A stretch of DNA of 64,000 nt from NCBI GenBank assembly GCA_017472605.1, contig JAFUPV010000006.1, positions 62,001 to 126,000 of the forward strand, read 5' to 3'. Source of the DNA: Lachnospiraceae bacterium (lineage in GTDB: Bacteria; Bacillota; Clostridia; Lachnospirales; Lachnospiraceae). Position 1 is the first letter of the stretch; each line of letters begins with the position of its first letter. This document shows, piece by piece, positions 44,446-53,371 of this stretch. The translations under genes were made by a program, and so were the position numbers. The notes under the pieces are model-generated. The model was given only the letters and a program-made list of their open reading frames with translations, was not told the DNA's origin and did no database searches.

Positions 44446-46188
44446 TTAACGGACAAGAGTTACATAAGCCAGCGTCGGCTCTGCCATCAGGGAGTAGTTG
44501 GTGTGATAAATTACAAATCCCGGTTTTCCGCCGGCAGGTTTCTTGACATGTTTCTTCTCAATGTAGTCAATCTCAACCTTCGGTGCCTGTCTGGACTGGG
44601 AATACCAGGCTGCAAGGGATCCTGCTTCTTCATAGGTCCGGTCCGGAACTTCTTTTCCGTTTGTCCGGATGATGACGTGGGAACCATGTGCTTTCTTGGC
44701 ATGCATCCAGATGTCGTTTCCCTGAGCAAATTTAAAGGTAAGCTCATCGTTCTGGAAATTGTTTTTTCCGACGTAGATATCAAAGCCGTCAGAGGAACGA
44801 TAGTGATAAGGTACGCTTTTCTGGCGGTTATCCTTCTTTCCCCGGGGAATTCCGGAGGCGTGGATGTATCCGCAGGAAGCAAGTTCACGTTTGATCTCAT
44901 CCAGATCGGCATCGTTTTCTGCAATATCAATGGAGGCGGAAACCGATTCCAGATGCTCCAGCTCATCTTTTGTCTCTTGGATCAGTTCACCAAGGGCTTC
45001 AAAGGTTCTCTTCAGCTTGTTATACCGCTCATAAAACTTCTGCGCATTCTCCGCAGCAGACAGCGTCGGATCCAGCGGAATAGTCAGCGGTTCATTGGTA
45101 TAGTAGTTAATGACTTCAAAGGATTTCGCTTCCGGCGGACATTCGTAACCAAAGGTATTCAGCATTTCTCCATAGATCCGGTATTTTTCCCGCTTTTCCG
45201 TGTCCTTCAGCTGGTTTAACTGGAGGTCATATTTCTTGGAACTGCGTTCGATGCTGTTCTGAACCAGCTTACGAAGCTGGGCGGATTTCTGGTGCATCCG
45301 TGTCAGGCGGCTTTTTGTCGCATAGTAGGTTTCCAGTACCTCACTGACAGACAGATAAGTTCGCACCTGGCAGTCGGAAAAACCGGTCAGGAGAATCGAA
45401 GCAAATTCGACCGGTTCTTCCCCGCGGTACGCGATACAGGGAGTAAACGCTCCGCTGCGGATCTGATCCATTGTCCGGCAGAATTCGTCTGCAATTGCCA
45501 GACGCACGTTGGCAGGCAGCTCACAGGCAATAAGGTCCGGATCTGCCTGGCTGCGTTCGACCAGTTCGATCGCTGTCGCGCGGCTGATGCCGGTAAAATG
45601 CTTCAGAAGGGAAGAAGGAGCGTCCTGATTTCCGGTCAGTGCGGCGAGAACATCGTCGACGGAGGCAGTCAGCGGATTCTGCTTCTGCATGGTATTGGGA
45701 ATAAAATAGGGACGTCCGGGAAGAACTTCACGGACGGAACTGACCATCAGACTGACATGCTTGATGCTGTCAACAATGGTATCATTTTCATCGCAGAAGA
45801 TAATGTTGCTGTGCTTTCCCATGATCTCCACGTTGAGAGATTTTCTGCGCAGATCGCCCATTTCGTCCAGATGCTCCAGTTCCATCCGGATCACTCGTTC
45901 CAGACCGGGCTGAGTAATGTCCAGAATTCTTGCATTTCCGATATGTTTGCGAAGAAGCATGCAGAAATTGGGAGCTGTCATGGGACTCAGCGGATTGGTT
46001 TCGGTCAGGTACACCAGAGGAAGACTGGCATTTGCTGACAGGCGAAGACGGCAGGTTTCTTTCTGATTTTTAATCGTCAGTATGATTTCGTCGGCTTCCG
46101 GCTGTGCGATCTTTGAAACACGGCCGCCGACAAGTGCCTGTTTCAGTTCATGTACGATATTTGCTACAACAATTCCATCAAAAGCCAT
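44446..46188 (-). CDS. rqcH: Rqc2/RqcH (NFACT, fibronectin-binding-like) protein
   Basis: This 580-residue protein of ribosome-associated quality control recruits tRNA-Ala to stalled 50S subunits and adds Ala tails. It has an NFACT-N domain from MAFDGIVVANIVHEL with NPLSPMTAPNFCMLLRKHIG, a central helix-hairpin and long coiled coil (about 290-440), and NFACT-R at the end with YVGKNNFQNDELTFKFA, DIWMHAKKAHGSHVI and HTNYSLMAEP. The ATG at 46188 gives the family start; the in-frame ATG at 46221 lacks a ribosome binding site. Also annotated as fibronectin-binding protein A in related genomes. Confidence 0.93.
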   Translation of the reverse strand: MAFDGIVVANIVHELKQALVGGRVSKIAQPEADEIILTIKNQKETCRLRLSANASLPLVYLTETNPLSPMTAPNFCMLLRKHIGNARILDITQPGLERVIRMELEHLDEMGDLRRKSLNVEIMGKHSNIIFCDENDTIVDSIKHVSLMVSSVREVLPGRPYFIPNTMQKQNPLTASVDDVLAALTGNQDAPSSLLKHFTGISRATAIELVERSQADPDLIACELPANVRLAIADEFCRTMDQIRSGAFTPCIAYRGEEPVEFASILLTGFSDCQVRTYLSVSEVLETYYATKSRLTRMHQKSAQLRKLVQNSIERSSKKYDLQLNQLKDTEKREKYRIYGEMLNTFGYECPPEAKSFEVINYYTNEPLTIPLDPTLSAAENAQKFYERYNKLKRTFEALGELIQETKDELEHLESVSASIDIAENDADLDEIKRELASCGYIHASGIPRGKKDNRQKSVPYHYRSSDGFDIYVGKNNFQNDELTFKFAQGNDIWMHAKKAHGSHVIIRTNGKEVPDRTYEEAGSLAAWYSQSRQAPKVEIDYIEKKHVKKPAGGKPGFVIYHTNYSLMAEPTLAYVTLVR

Positions 46189-46224
46189 TTTTTCATCCAG
46201 CCTTTCTTTTCTGATATCCATAAC

Positions 46225-46253
46225 AGTTTATCATAATCTATGGAACAGTGCAA
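46225..46253 (-). promoter_or_regulatory. Candidate promoter of rqcH
   Basis: On the minus strand, TTGCAC, 17-base spacer, TAAACT. Confidence 0.45.
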
Positions 46254-46285
46254 ACAAATCTTGTGTTCTTTTTTTCGATTGTCCG

Positions 46286-46314
46286 TTGACGCAACCAGCC
46301 TTTTGACGTATAAT
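46286..46314 (+). promoter_or_regulatory. Promoter of yicC-remA-gmk operon
   Basis: TTGACG, 17-base spacer, perfect TATAAT, 71 bp before yicC. Confidence 0.82.
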
Positions 46315-46384
46315 GGATAAGACGTACTATGCATAAATGGCTGGATGGATCGATTTTCATGTCCAACGGGCCAGGAGGTAAATC

Positions 46385-47263
46385 ATGATGAAAAGTATGA
46401 CTGGATTTGGCAGGTATGAATTGACGGAACAGAACTTTAAACTGACCGTCGAGATGAAATCTGTCAATCACAGATATCTTGATCTGACGATTAAGATGCC
46501 GAAGCGGTTCAACTGTTTTGAGTCGGCGATCCGGAATCAGATAAAGGAAGATGTGCAGCGCGGAAAGGTTGACATGTACATCACCTTCGAAGATTATTCC
46601 GAAGATCGGGTTGAACTGAAATACAATCGCTCACTGGCTGCAGAGTATATGAAGTACTTTGCCGAGATGAGCCTTGAATTTGATATAAAAAAGGATGTCA
46701 CCGTCTCCATGCTGGCGAAATGTCCGGAAGTGTTCTCCATGGAACAGGCGGACTCGGATGAGGAAGAGCTGTGGCAGGTATTGTCGGACGCAATCCGCAA
46801 AGCGACGGAGAATTTTGTGAAAGCAAGAGAAACAGAGGGAGAACAGCTTCGTGCGGATCTGCAAAGCAAGCTGGATTACCTTGGCGAACTGGTAAAAAAG
46901 GTGGAAGAGCGTTCCCCGCAGGTTGTTGCCGAATACCGCGCAAAGCTGTATGAAAAGCTGAAGGAAGTGCTTGAGAATTCCTCCATTGATGAAAACCGGA
47001 TTCTGACAGAGGCGGCTGTTTTTGCCGATAAGGTCTGTGTGGATGAAGAAATGGTCCGCCTCAAAACTCACATCAGCCACATGCGTGATGCGCTGACAGC
47101 AGGAAGCGGAATCGGAAGAAAACTGGATTTCCTCGCTCAGGAGATGAACCGTGAAGCAAACACCACGCTTTCCAAAGCCAATGATGTTGCGCTTGCGGAC
47201 ATTGCCATCGATATGAAGACCGAGATTGAAAAAATCAGAGAGCAGGTTCAGAACATCGAGTAA
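46385..47263 (+). CDS. yicC: YicC family endoribonuclease
   Basis: This 292-residue protein has the family N-terminus SMTGFGRYE followed by VEMKSVNHRYLDLTIKMP, and the C-terminal DUF1732 part SGIGRKLDFLAQEMNREANT with a final VKxEIEKIREQVQN-like helix. YicC proteins are hexameric RNases linked to small-RNA turnover in Escherichia coli. The order yicC-remA-gmk-rpoZ is conserved in Firmicutes. ATG at 46388 is an alternative start; the AGGAGG site suits either. Confidence 0.94.
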   Translation: MMKSMTGFGRYELTEQNFKLTVEMKSVNHRYLDLTIKMPKRFNCFESAIRNQIKEDVQRGKVDMYITFEDYSEDRVELKYNRSLAAEYMKYFAEMSLEFDIKKDVTVSMLAKCPEVFSMEQADSDEEELWQVLSDAIRKATENFVKARETEGEQLRADLQSKLDYLGELVKKVEERSPQVVAEYRAKLYEKLKEVLENSSIDENRILTEAAVFADKVCVDEEMVRLKTHISHMRDALTAGSGIGRKLDFLAQEMNREANTTLSKANDVALADIAIDMKTEIEKIREQVQNIE

Positions 47264-47272
47264 AGGAGAACT

Positions 47273-47551
47273 ATGTTTGTAAATATCGGATTTGGAAATT
47301 ACATCAACTCGGCGCAGGTCGTATCTGTCAGCAGAGCCGATTCGGCACCGATGAAACGGCTGATCGGATCCGCAAGAGAGCAGGGAATCCTGGTTGATGT
47401 GACGCAGGGAAGAAAAACGAAGTCCGTGATAACTGCAATGAATGGCCAGGTGATTCTGTCTGCCTTAATGCCGGAGACGATCACAGACCGCTGCAGGGCA
47501 GATCACAGTGAAAAAATTCAGGAAAAGCCGGAGGAGACTGAAGATGAGTAA
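47273..47551 (+). CDS. remA: RemA-like extracellular matrix regulator
   Basis: This 92-residue DUF370 protein is a DNA-binding activator of biofilm and osmoprotection genes in Bacillus. It has the family segment FVNIGFGNYINSAQVVSVSR and the later VDVTQGRKTKSVITAMNGQV. The last about 15 residues are Glu-rich. Its stop lies inside gmk (8-bp overlap), suggesting coupled translation. Confidence 0.93.
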   Translation: MFVNIGFGNYINSAQVVSVSRADSAPMKRLIGSAREQGILVDVTQGRKTKSVITAMNGQVILSALMPETITDRCRADHSEKIQEKPEETEDE

Positions 47552-48191
47552 AACAAGAGGAAACCTGTTTGTTGTTTCCGGATTTTCCGGATCGGGAAAG
47601 GGAACCATCATGGAATGGTTCAAGAAGCAGGAGCGCTATGCCCTGTCTGTTTCCTGCACAAGCCGCACACCGCGGACCGGTGAGACGGATGGTGTGCAGT
47701 ACTATTTCATCAGTCATGAGGAATTTTTAAAACGTGCATCGGAACATTATTTTCTGGAGCATGCCATTTATGTAGACAAGGGCTACGGAACACCGGCCGG
47801 GTTTGTAGAAGAGAATCTGCAGGCCGGAAAAGATGTTCTTCTTGAGATTGAAATGCAGGGCGCGCTGCAGGTTCGGGAAAAATATCCGGATACGACCCTG
47901 ATTTTCATCACACCGCCGTCCGCTGCTGAGCTTCGGCGCCGTCTGACCGGAAGAAACACGGAAACGGCAGAGCAGATCGAGAAGCGGCTCAAACGTGCCG
48001 TTGAAGAAGGACGCTACATGGAAGAATATGACTACATCGTTGTCAACGACGATCTGGATGTCTGCATCCGTACGCTGGACGAGCTGATGAGAAGTAAACG
48101 GGATCCGGAATCGGGTGCGTTTGAAGAACTTCGTGTTGCCAATAATCTGGAGATGATCCAGTTAATTAAGAAGGATCTGCAGACATTATAA
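47544..48191 (+). CDS. gmk: Guanylate kinase
   Basis: This 215-residue enzyme makes GDP from GMP. P-loop GFSGSGKGT at 13-21, the GMP-binding SVSCTSRTPRTGETDGVQYYF with its two Arg residues, and the lid RRRLTGRNTETAEQIEKR. The ATG at 47544 follows GGAGGAG and gives the normal N-terminus; in-frame codons upstream fall within remA. Confidence 0.96.
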   Translation: MSKTRGNLFVVSGFSGSGKGTIMEWFKKQERYALSVSCTSRTPRTGETDGVQYYFISHEEFLKRASEHYFLEHAIYVDKGYGTPAGFVEENLQAGKDVLLEIEMQGALQVREKYPDTTLIFITPPSAAELRRRLTGRNTETAEQIEKRLKRAVEEGRYMEEYDYIVVNDDLDVCIRTLDELMRSKRDPESGAFEELRVANNLEMIQLIKKDLQTL

Positions 48192-48221
48192 TCACTGCAG
48201 TGCTGAAAGGAGAAAATAAAA

Positions 48222-48626
48222 ATGTTACATCCATCTTATGACGAATTAATCGATATCATCAATGAGGGAAATGAGGAAGGGCTGAATCCGGAGATCAACA
48301 GCCGTTATTCCATCGTGATGGCAGCTGCAAGAAGAGCGCGCCAGATCATCGACGGCGAGCAGCCGTTAGTTGGAAAGGCTCCGAACAATAAGCCGCTTAC
48401 CGTTGCTGTGGAGGAAATCCGCAAGGGAAAGATCAAGATCACCGAAGAAGGTGTGGATGACTATCAGTTCCATTTAAGAAATGATAACGCAACCAGCGAC
48501 CTTGTTTACAATGATGAAGAAGGCGACTCTGTTGATCCGGATGAGGAATCCGAAGAGGACGATGAGCTGGATGACGATCTGGATGATCTGAACGAGGACG
48601 ATTCTGAGGATGACGATGAAGAATAA
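48222..48626 (+). CDS. rpoZ: RNA polymerase omega subunit with acidic tail
   Basis: This 134-residue protein has the omega signature INSRYSIVMAAARRARQI and KPLTVAVEEIRKGKIKI. Omega assists assembly of the beta-prime subunit. About 45 residues at the C-terminus are almost all Asp and Glu (DPDEESEEDDELDDDLDD), longer than the core fold of about 70-90 residues. It follows gmk as usual and overlaps the rimO start. Confidence 0.92.
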   Translation: MLHPSYDELIDIINEGNEEGLNPEINSRYSIVMAAARRARQIIDGEQPLVGKAPNNKPLTVAVEEIRKGKIKITEEGVDDYQFHLRNDNATSDLVYNDEEGDSVDPDEESEEDDELDDDLDDLNEDDSEDDDEE

Positions 48627-49974
48627 AAATGTTTTGTTCGTATCTCTTGGATGCGATAAGAATCTGGTAGATACCGAGAAAATGCTTGGAATTCTTGGAA
48701 AAAGCGGCTATTCCTTTACTGATGAGGAAGAAAACGCGGAAGTGATCATCATCAATTCCTGCTGCTTCATCGGAGATGCCAAAGAAGAAAGCATTCAGAC
48801 GATTCTGGAAATGGCACGTTATCGGGAAAACGGAAAACTGGAAGCCCTGATCGTGACCGGATGTCTGGCAGAGCGCTATCGCGATGAGGTGTTGTCCGAG
48901 CTGCCGGAAGTTGATGCGGTAGTCGGAATTTCCGCCTGGCATACCATCGCTGATGTGATTGGTGAAGTGCTTGAAAGAAAGGGAGAGAAGACAGAGAGTT
49001 TCCTTCCCAACGATACCTTTTACGAATCGGAAACGGACCGGATGCTGACGACAGGCGGTCACTATGCCCACCTGAAGATTGCGGAAGGATGCAATAAGCA
49101 CTGCACGTACTGCATCATTCCTTCCATTCGCGGACCCTATCGCAGTGTTCCGATGGAACAGCTGGTAGAAGAAGCGAAGAAGCTGGCTCAGAAAGGTGTT
49201 CGCGAACTGATTCTGGTTGCCCAGGAGACGACGGTATATGGCGTCGATCTCTACGGAAAGAAAATGCTCCCGGAGCTTCTTCGGCAGCTGTGCCGGATTT
49301 CCGGTCTGGCCTGGATCCGGATCCTTTACTGCTATCCGGAGGAAATCACGCAGGAACTGATCGATGTGATGAAGGAAGAGAAGAAAATCTGCCATTATCT
49401 GGACATGCCGATCCAGCATGCGTCCGATCATGTACTGAAACGGATGGGTCGCCGGACAACTCAGGAAGAGCTTCGTCAGATCATTTCCCACCTGCGTGCG
49501 GAAATTCCGGACATCGTGCTGAGAACAACTCTGATCACCGGTTTTCCGGGAGAGACGCAGGAGGATTTCCAGCAGCTGAAACAGTTTGTGGATGAAATGG
49601 AGTTTGAACGCCTTGGTGTTTTCCCCTATTCCATGGAGGAAAATACGCCGGCTGCACAAATGGAAGATCAGATTGACGATGCGGTCAAACAGGCGCGGCG
49701 CGACGAAATCATGGAGCTGCAGCAGGAAATTTCCTTTGCGGTGGAAGAGAACTGCGTAGACTGTGTGTTTACCGTAATGATCGAAGGAAAACTGTCTGAT
49801 GAAAATGCCTATGTAGGAAGAACATACATGGATGCGCCGGGAATTGACGGATACATCTTTGTACAGTCTGAGGAAGAACTGGTTTCCGGTACCTTTGTAC
49901 CGGTCCTTGTTACCGGTTCCGATGAATATGATTTGATAGGAGAAATCTATTATGGAGAAGAAATCACTGAATGA
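48616..49974 (+). CDS. rimO: Ribosomal protein S12 methylthiotransferase RimO
   Basis: This 452-residue radical SAM enzyme adds a methylthio group to S12 Asp. The N-terminal UPF0004 domain has SLGCDKNLVDTE and INSCCFIGDAKEES and a GCLAERY motif for the auxiliary 4Fe-4S cluster. Radical SAM CNKHCTYCIIP follows, and a C-terminal TRAM domain ends the protein. The DKN in the first motif favours RimO over MiaB. The ATG at 48616 lies six bases after GAGG; ATG 48610 is the alternative. Overlaps rpoZ by 11 bp and pgsA by 23 bp. Confidence 0.95.
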   Translation: MKNKNVLFVSLGCDKNLVDTEKMLGILGKSGYSFTDEEENAEVIIINSCCFIGDAKEESIQTILEMARYRENGKLEALIVTGCLAERYRDEVLSELPEVDAVVGISAWHTIADVIGEVLERKGEKTESFLPNDTFYESETDRMLTTGGHYAHLKIAEGCNKHCTYCIIPSIRGPYRSVPMEQLVEEAKKLAQKGVRELILVAQETTVYGVDLYGKKMLPELLRQLCRISGLAWIRILYCYPEEITQELIDVMKEEKKICHYLDMPIQHASDHVLKRMGRRTTQEELRQIISHLRAEIPDIVLRTTLITGFPGETQEDFQQLKQFVDEMEFERLGVFPYSMEENTPAAQMEDQIDDAVKQARRDEIMELQQEISFAVEENCVDCVFTVMIEGKLSDENAYVGRTYMDAPGIDGYIFVQSEEELVSGTFVPVLVTGSDEYDLIGEIYYGEEITE

Positions 49975-50533
49975 GCTTCCGGTAATCAAAATGTTTAACG
50001 GGATGAACCTGCCCAATAAGCTGACTGTCATCCGGGTACTGATGATCCCGTTTTATGTCTTTTTTGCGCTGGTATTTCCCAATCAGGAATGGGCCAAATG
50101 GATCTCTTTTGTCATCTTTGTTGCAGCGTCGCTGACAGACAAAGCGGACGGATACATTGCGCGCAAATATAACCTTGTTACTAACTTCGGAAAATTTATG
50201 GATCCTCTGGCGGACAAGCTTCTTGTCTGCTCCGCGCTGATCTGTTTTGTTGCCAATGGAAAGATCCCTGCCTGGGTCGTAATTGTTATTGTGGCGAGAG
50301 AGTTTATCATCAGCGGTTTTCGTCTGATCGCGGCAGAAGGCGGTAAAGTCATTGCAGCCGGAAGCTGGGGAAAAGCGAAGACAGTCGTTCAGATGGTCAT
50401 GGTAATTGTTCTCATTGCAGATCTTCCCGGATTTGCAGTTGTGAACAACATTCTGATCTATGCTGCACTGATTCTGACTGTAATCTCTCTGGCAGATTAC
50501 TTAATTAATAATAAAGAGGTTCTGCTCGGTTAA
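49952..50533 (+). CDS. pgsA: CDP-diacylglycerol-glycerol-3-phosphate 3-phosphatidyltransferase
   Basis: This 193-residue membrane enzyme makes phosphatidylglycerol phosphate. The CDP-alcohol phosphotransferase motif D-x2-DG-x2-AR-x8-G-x3-D-x3-D is visible in DKADGYIARKYNLVTNFGKF followed by MDPLADK. Four or five membrane helices. The start overlaps rimO. Confidence 0.95.
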   Translation: MEKKSLNELPVIKMFNGMNLPNKLTVIRVLMIPFYVFFALVFPNQEWAKWISFVIFVAASLTDKADGYIARKYNLVTNFGKFMDPLADKLLVCSALICFVANGKIPAWVVIVIVAREFIISGFRLIAAEGGKVIAAGSWGKAKTVVQMVMVIVLIADLPGFAVVNNILIYAALILTVISLADYLINNKEVLLG

Positions 50534-50568
50534 GAAGCAGTTCCCAAACGCATACTAGGAGGTATCAG

Positions 50569-51978
50569 GTGAAAAAAGATAATCAGATGATCCGTTCTCT
50601 GGAACGTGGTCGAAGAGACAGGGACAGCCTGATGAATTTTACTGTCCAGACAAAGCAGGAAGCAAAGAGACTGTCAGCAGTTCTGCTTGCTCTGAATCTT
50701 TCCTCTTACCTGGATTTATTTTATGATAACGACCAGGAGATCAAACCGCATCCGCTGGTGAAAGAGACGACGGAAGGTCTTGTTCAGGTGATGGAAGAGA
50801 TTCTTCCTGCCCTGAAGAAAAGAGAAAGCATTTCCAGAGACCATTCCTGCAGTGTGATTGCAATGCGTGATGCCAACATCCGCCACATGCATCTGCTCAG
50901 TGCCTATGCTGACCGTTTTACCATTTTTGAATATGTATTGAACCGTCTGGAACATCGGTTCAGCGGAAAGACACTGCCGGCTGGTTATGATGATTCTGAA
51001 ATGGCTGACAGCATTCTTTCCCGTCTGTCCTCCATGCAGGATCAGGCGGCAAGGCAGAGCACCATAGTTCAGCTGATCGAGCAGCTGCCGATGCGAATGA
51101 CAAAGAAACGCTTCTTCCAGATCGTGTCCGATGGTCTGGATGTGTATACCGGATCCGAAAAGAAGACGGTCGAGGATCTTCTTTTCATGGTCTGCACAGC
51201 TGCGCTTTTGGACGAGCCGGAGGGAATGGCAAATGACTATGCGGCTTTGTATCAGATTGCAGACCAGCTGATGAAAGAAGATTATACCTCTCTGGATGAA
51301 ATGGGTTATGAAAGACTGTTCCAGATCGTGAAGGCTGGAATGGAAGAGCTGAACCGCCAGATGGATCTGGTAATGCTTCTCCAGGACATTCTGAATGAAC
51401 TGGCTGTTCTGGTCTATACATCGGACAGCAGCATGGAAGATCCGGCGTTTGATACCTGTCTCTCCATGGCAGAACAGGTTCTCTCTTCTGCAAAAGATGG
51501 CGCTGCGGTTGACTACAGCGGTTTTGAACAGTTGGAAGGAATTCAGGAGAATTCTTCTTCCCGATTTATGGAGCTTTCAGCGGACAGCGAAGAGTTTGCC
51601 CAGGCTTACAGCGGTGAGATTCAGTCAGCTGGTCTGGAAGGGGAATTTGTAACGCTTGCACGTCTTGGCCGTCTTCTCTCCAGCAGCCGTTTTGCTGTGC
51701 TGACGATGGAGGAGGAAGAAGGAGAACTGGCAGATGAAGCGTGGATTCAGTCGGTGACAGCAGAGCTGCAGACTGCACTGAAAAATCAGCTTTCTGCGCT
51801 TCCACGTGTGATGAGCCGTGCGGTCATGGCAAAGGTGATCACCATGTTCCCGCTGTTTATCCGGGAATATCAGGAACTTGAGGATTATGTGAAAAGCAGC
51901 CTGGCATCCTGTTCCGATGAAGCGGAAAAGGTAGCCTGCCTGGAAATTCTGGATGAATTGCTGGGTACTCTGGGCTGA
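50569..51978 (+). CDS. Uncharacterised helical protein, 469 residues
   Basis: I do not recognise this family. It starts at GTG after TAGGAGGTA. The sequence is almost entirely helical, soluble and acidic, with no signal peptide or membrane helix. Features include a basic N-terminus (SLERGRRDRDSLMNF), then a His/Met-containing segment (RDANIRHMHLLSAYADRF) and regular Leu spacing throughout. It stands between pgsA and three genes leading to gerW, all co-directional, so a role in envelope or spore maturation is possible but unproven. Confidence 0.8.
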   Translation: MKKDNQMIRSLERGRRDRDSLMNFTVQTKQEAKRLSAVLLALNLSSYLDLFYDNDQEIKPHPLVKETTEGLVQVMEEILPALKKRESISRDHSCSVIAMRDANIRHMHLLSAYADRFTIFEYVLNRLEHRFSGKTLPAGYDDSEMADSILSRLSSMQDQAARQSTIVQLIEQLPMRMTKKRFFQIVSDGLDVYTGSEKKTVEDLLFMVCTAALLDEPEGMANDYAALYQIADQLMKEDYTSLDEMGYERLFQIVKAGMEELNRQMDLVMLLQDILNELAVLVYTSDSSMEDPAFDTCLSMAEQVLSSAKDGAAVDYSGFEQLEGIQENSSSRFMELSADSEEFAQAYSGEIQSAGLEGEFVTLARLGRLLSSSRFAVLTMEEEEGELADEAWIQSVTAELQTALKNQLSALPRVMSRAVMAKVITMFPLFIREYQELEDYVKSSLASCSDEAEKVACLEILDELLGTLG

Positions 51979-51995
51979 TCGGTAAGGAGAGCCAA

Positions 51996-52307
51996 GTGAA
52001 ACTTCATTCGCAAATGTTTTGGAGTGAGACGACAGAAAACCATCCGTTTGAGTATTCCTGGAAGCTGAAACACGGAAAATTGTCAAATGATTTCTATGTT
52101 GTGGTCCTGCCTGCGCAAGGGAGCTCGAATCTGTTGGAGCTTCTGCAGGTAAAGGAAGCGATGAAAGCTGAAAAACGGGGCGAAGAGCTGGTAGTTGTCG
52201 GAATTGCAGCAGGAAAAGAGGAAGCAATGGAAATTGCCGGCCGGATTGTTGATACGGTGTATCAGCAGACAGGAGATCTGAAGGTAAAGGATTATTTTGA
52301 CAGGTAA
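51996..52307 (+). CDS. Uncharacterised protein, 103 residues
   Basis: A GTG start follows AAGGAGAG. The protein is soluble and mixed alpha/beta, with FWSETTENHPFEYSWKLKHG at the start and a helix LLELLQVKEAMKAEKRGEEL, then a strand VVVGIAAGKEEAMEIAGRIV. No family recognised. It lies 17 bp after the 469-residue unknown and 14 bp before the DUF2953 gene, so it is probably in one transcript with them. Confidence 0.75.
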   Translation: MKLHSQMFWSETTENHPFEYSWKLKHGKLSNDFYVVVLPAQGSSNLLELLQVKEAMKAEKRGEELVVVGIAAGKEEAMEIAGRIVDTVYQQTGDLKVKDYFDR

Positions 52308-52321
52308 AGGAATGACGGGAT

Positions 52322-53368
52322 ATGGTTGGTGTTTTGCTGTTCATATTAAAACTGATAGGGATCCTTCTTCTGATTGTGCTTGGAGTCCTTCTGTTTCTGC
52401 TGCTTGTTGTTCTTCTTGTTCCGATCCGGTATCGTGCCGGGATTTCTGTCGCTGATAAACGGGCCGTCGGGCAGGTCTGTGTTCACTGGCTGCTTCATCT
52501 GATCCACGTGAGGCTTGATTTTGAGAATGCGAAAACAAATCTGACAATCCGTCTTGCCGGATGGAAGCTGTCCGGCGGAAAAAAGAAGAAAAAGAAGGCG
52601 GCGTCCGTTGAAGCATCCTCAGAACGGTCTGCTAAGACGCAGGAAACGGTCGGGGAAGTACCGGAACCGGACGCAGAGACGAAGCAGCAGAAAAAGGACA
52701 GAGAACTGCTTGAGGAAGCGGTAAAAGATCCGAACCAGCAGGAACCATTGCAGCAGTCGCAGCAGAAGCCGGCAGAGGAGAAAGTTCTGCAGCCGGAGCA
52801 GAAACTGACAAATGAGACGGTACCGCAGCCGGAGCAAAAACCGACAGAAGAAACGGTACCGCAGCCGGAGCAGAAACCGACAGAAGAGAAGGTACCGCAG
52901 TCGGAACAGAAACCGTTAAAAGAGAAGGCTCCGCTGACAGAAAAAATAAATTCTGTGATCGATGGACTGAAAGAGAAGTGGGAGAAGCTTCAGGCAAAGA
53001 AAAACAGGATCACCTCTCTGATCAATGAGCTGAAAAGCGACCGGATGCGCCCTTCGCTGGAACTTGTTCTGGATTCACTGAAGAAAATCCTGATCCATGT
53101 TCTTCCCAACGATGGAACGGTGGAACTGAAGCTGGGCTTTGAGAATCCGGCTTTAACGGGACAGGTTCTTGGTATTCTGGCAGTGCTGTACGCGAAAATG
53201 GGAGATCGGCTGTCCGTCACTCCCTATTTCGACCGGGCAATTCTGGAAGGAACGGTTTCTGTAAAGGGACGAATAAGAATCGGAACCTTGCTAATACTAA
53301 TAATCAGAGTAATTCTGGATAAAAATATCCGTGCTTTTATCAAAAAAGTAAAAAAAGGAGGAAAGTAA
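52322..53368 (+). CDS. DUF2953 domain membrane protein (YtfI-like)
   Basis: This 348-residue protein begins with one long hydrophobic helix (about residues 3-30), then the DUF2953-like segment VHWLLHLIHVRLDFENAKTN and later LPNDGTVELKLGFENPALTG with a C-terminal hydrophobic end. In Bacillus the counterpart ytfI is next to ytfJ (gerW), exactly as here. A low-complexity insert (about 90-215), rich in Glu, Gln, Pro and Lys, carries a 12-residue tandem repeat and is unlike the core of the family. Confidence 0.82.
   Translation: MVGVLLFILKLIGILLLIVLGVLLFLLLVVLLVPIRYRAGISVADKRAVGQVCVHWLLHLIHVRLDFENAKTNLTIRLAGWKLSGGKKKKKKAASVEASSERSAKTQETVGEVPEPDAETKQQKKDRELLEEAVKDPNQQEPLQQSQQKPAEEKVLQPEQKLTNETVPQPEQKPTEETVPQPEQKPTEEKVPQSEQKPLKEKAPLTEKINSVIDGLKEKWEKLQAKKNRITSLINELKSDRMRPSLELVLDSLKKILIHVLPNDGTVELKLGFENPALTGQVLGILAVLYAKMGDRLSVTPYFDRAILEGTVSVKGRIRIGTLLILIIRVILDKNIRAFIKKVKKGGK
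52790..52933 (+). repeat. 36-bp tandem repeat in DUF2953 gene
   Basis: Four in-frame copies of a 36-bp unit encoding QPEQKPTEETVP-like dodecapeptides; the middle two are nearly identical. Confidence 0.88.
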
Positions 53369-53371
53369 GAG

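Noticed and set aside
48439-50031. 530-codon minus-strand frame across rpoZ and rimO
   Set aside because: Overlaps two recognised genes; composition (His, Phe, Gln, Arg rich) is that of an antisense shadow.
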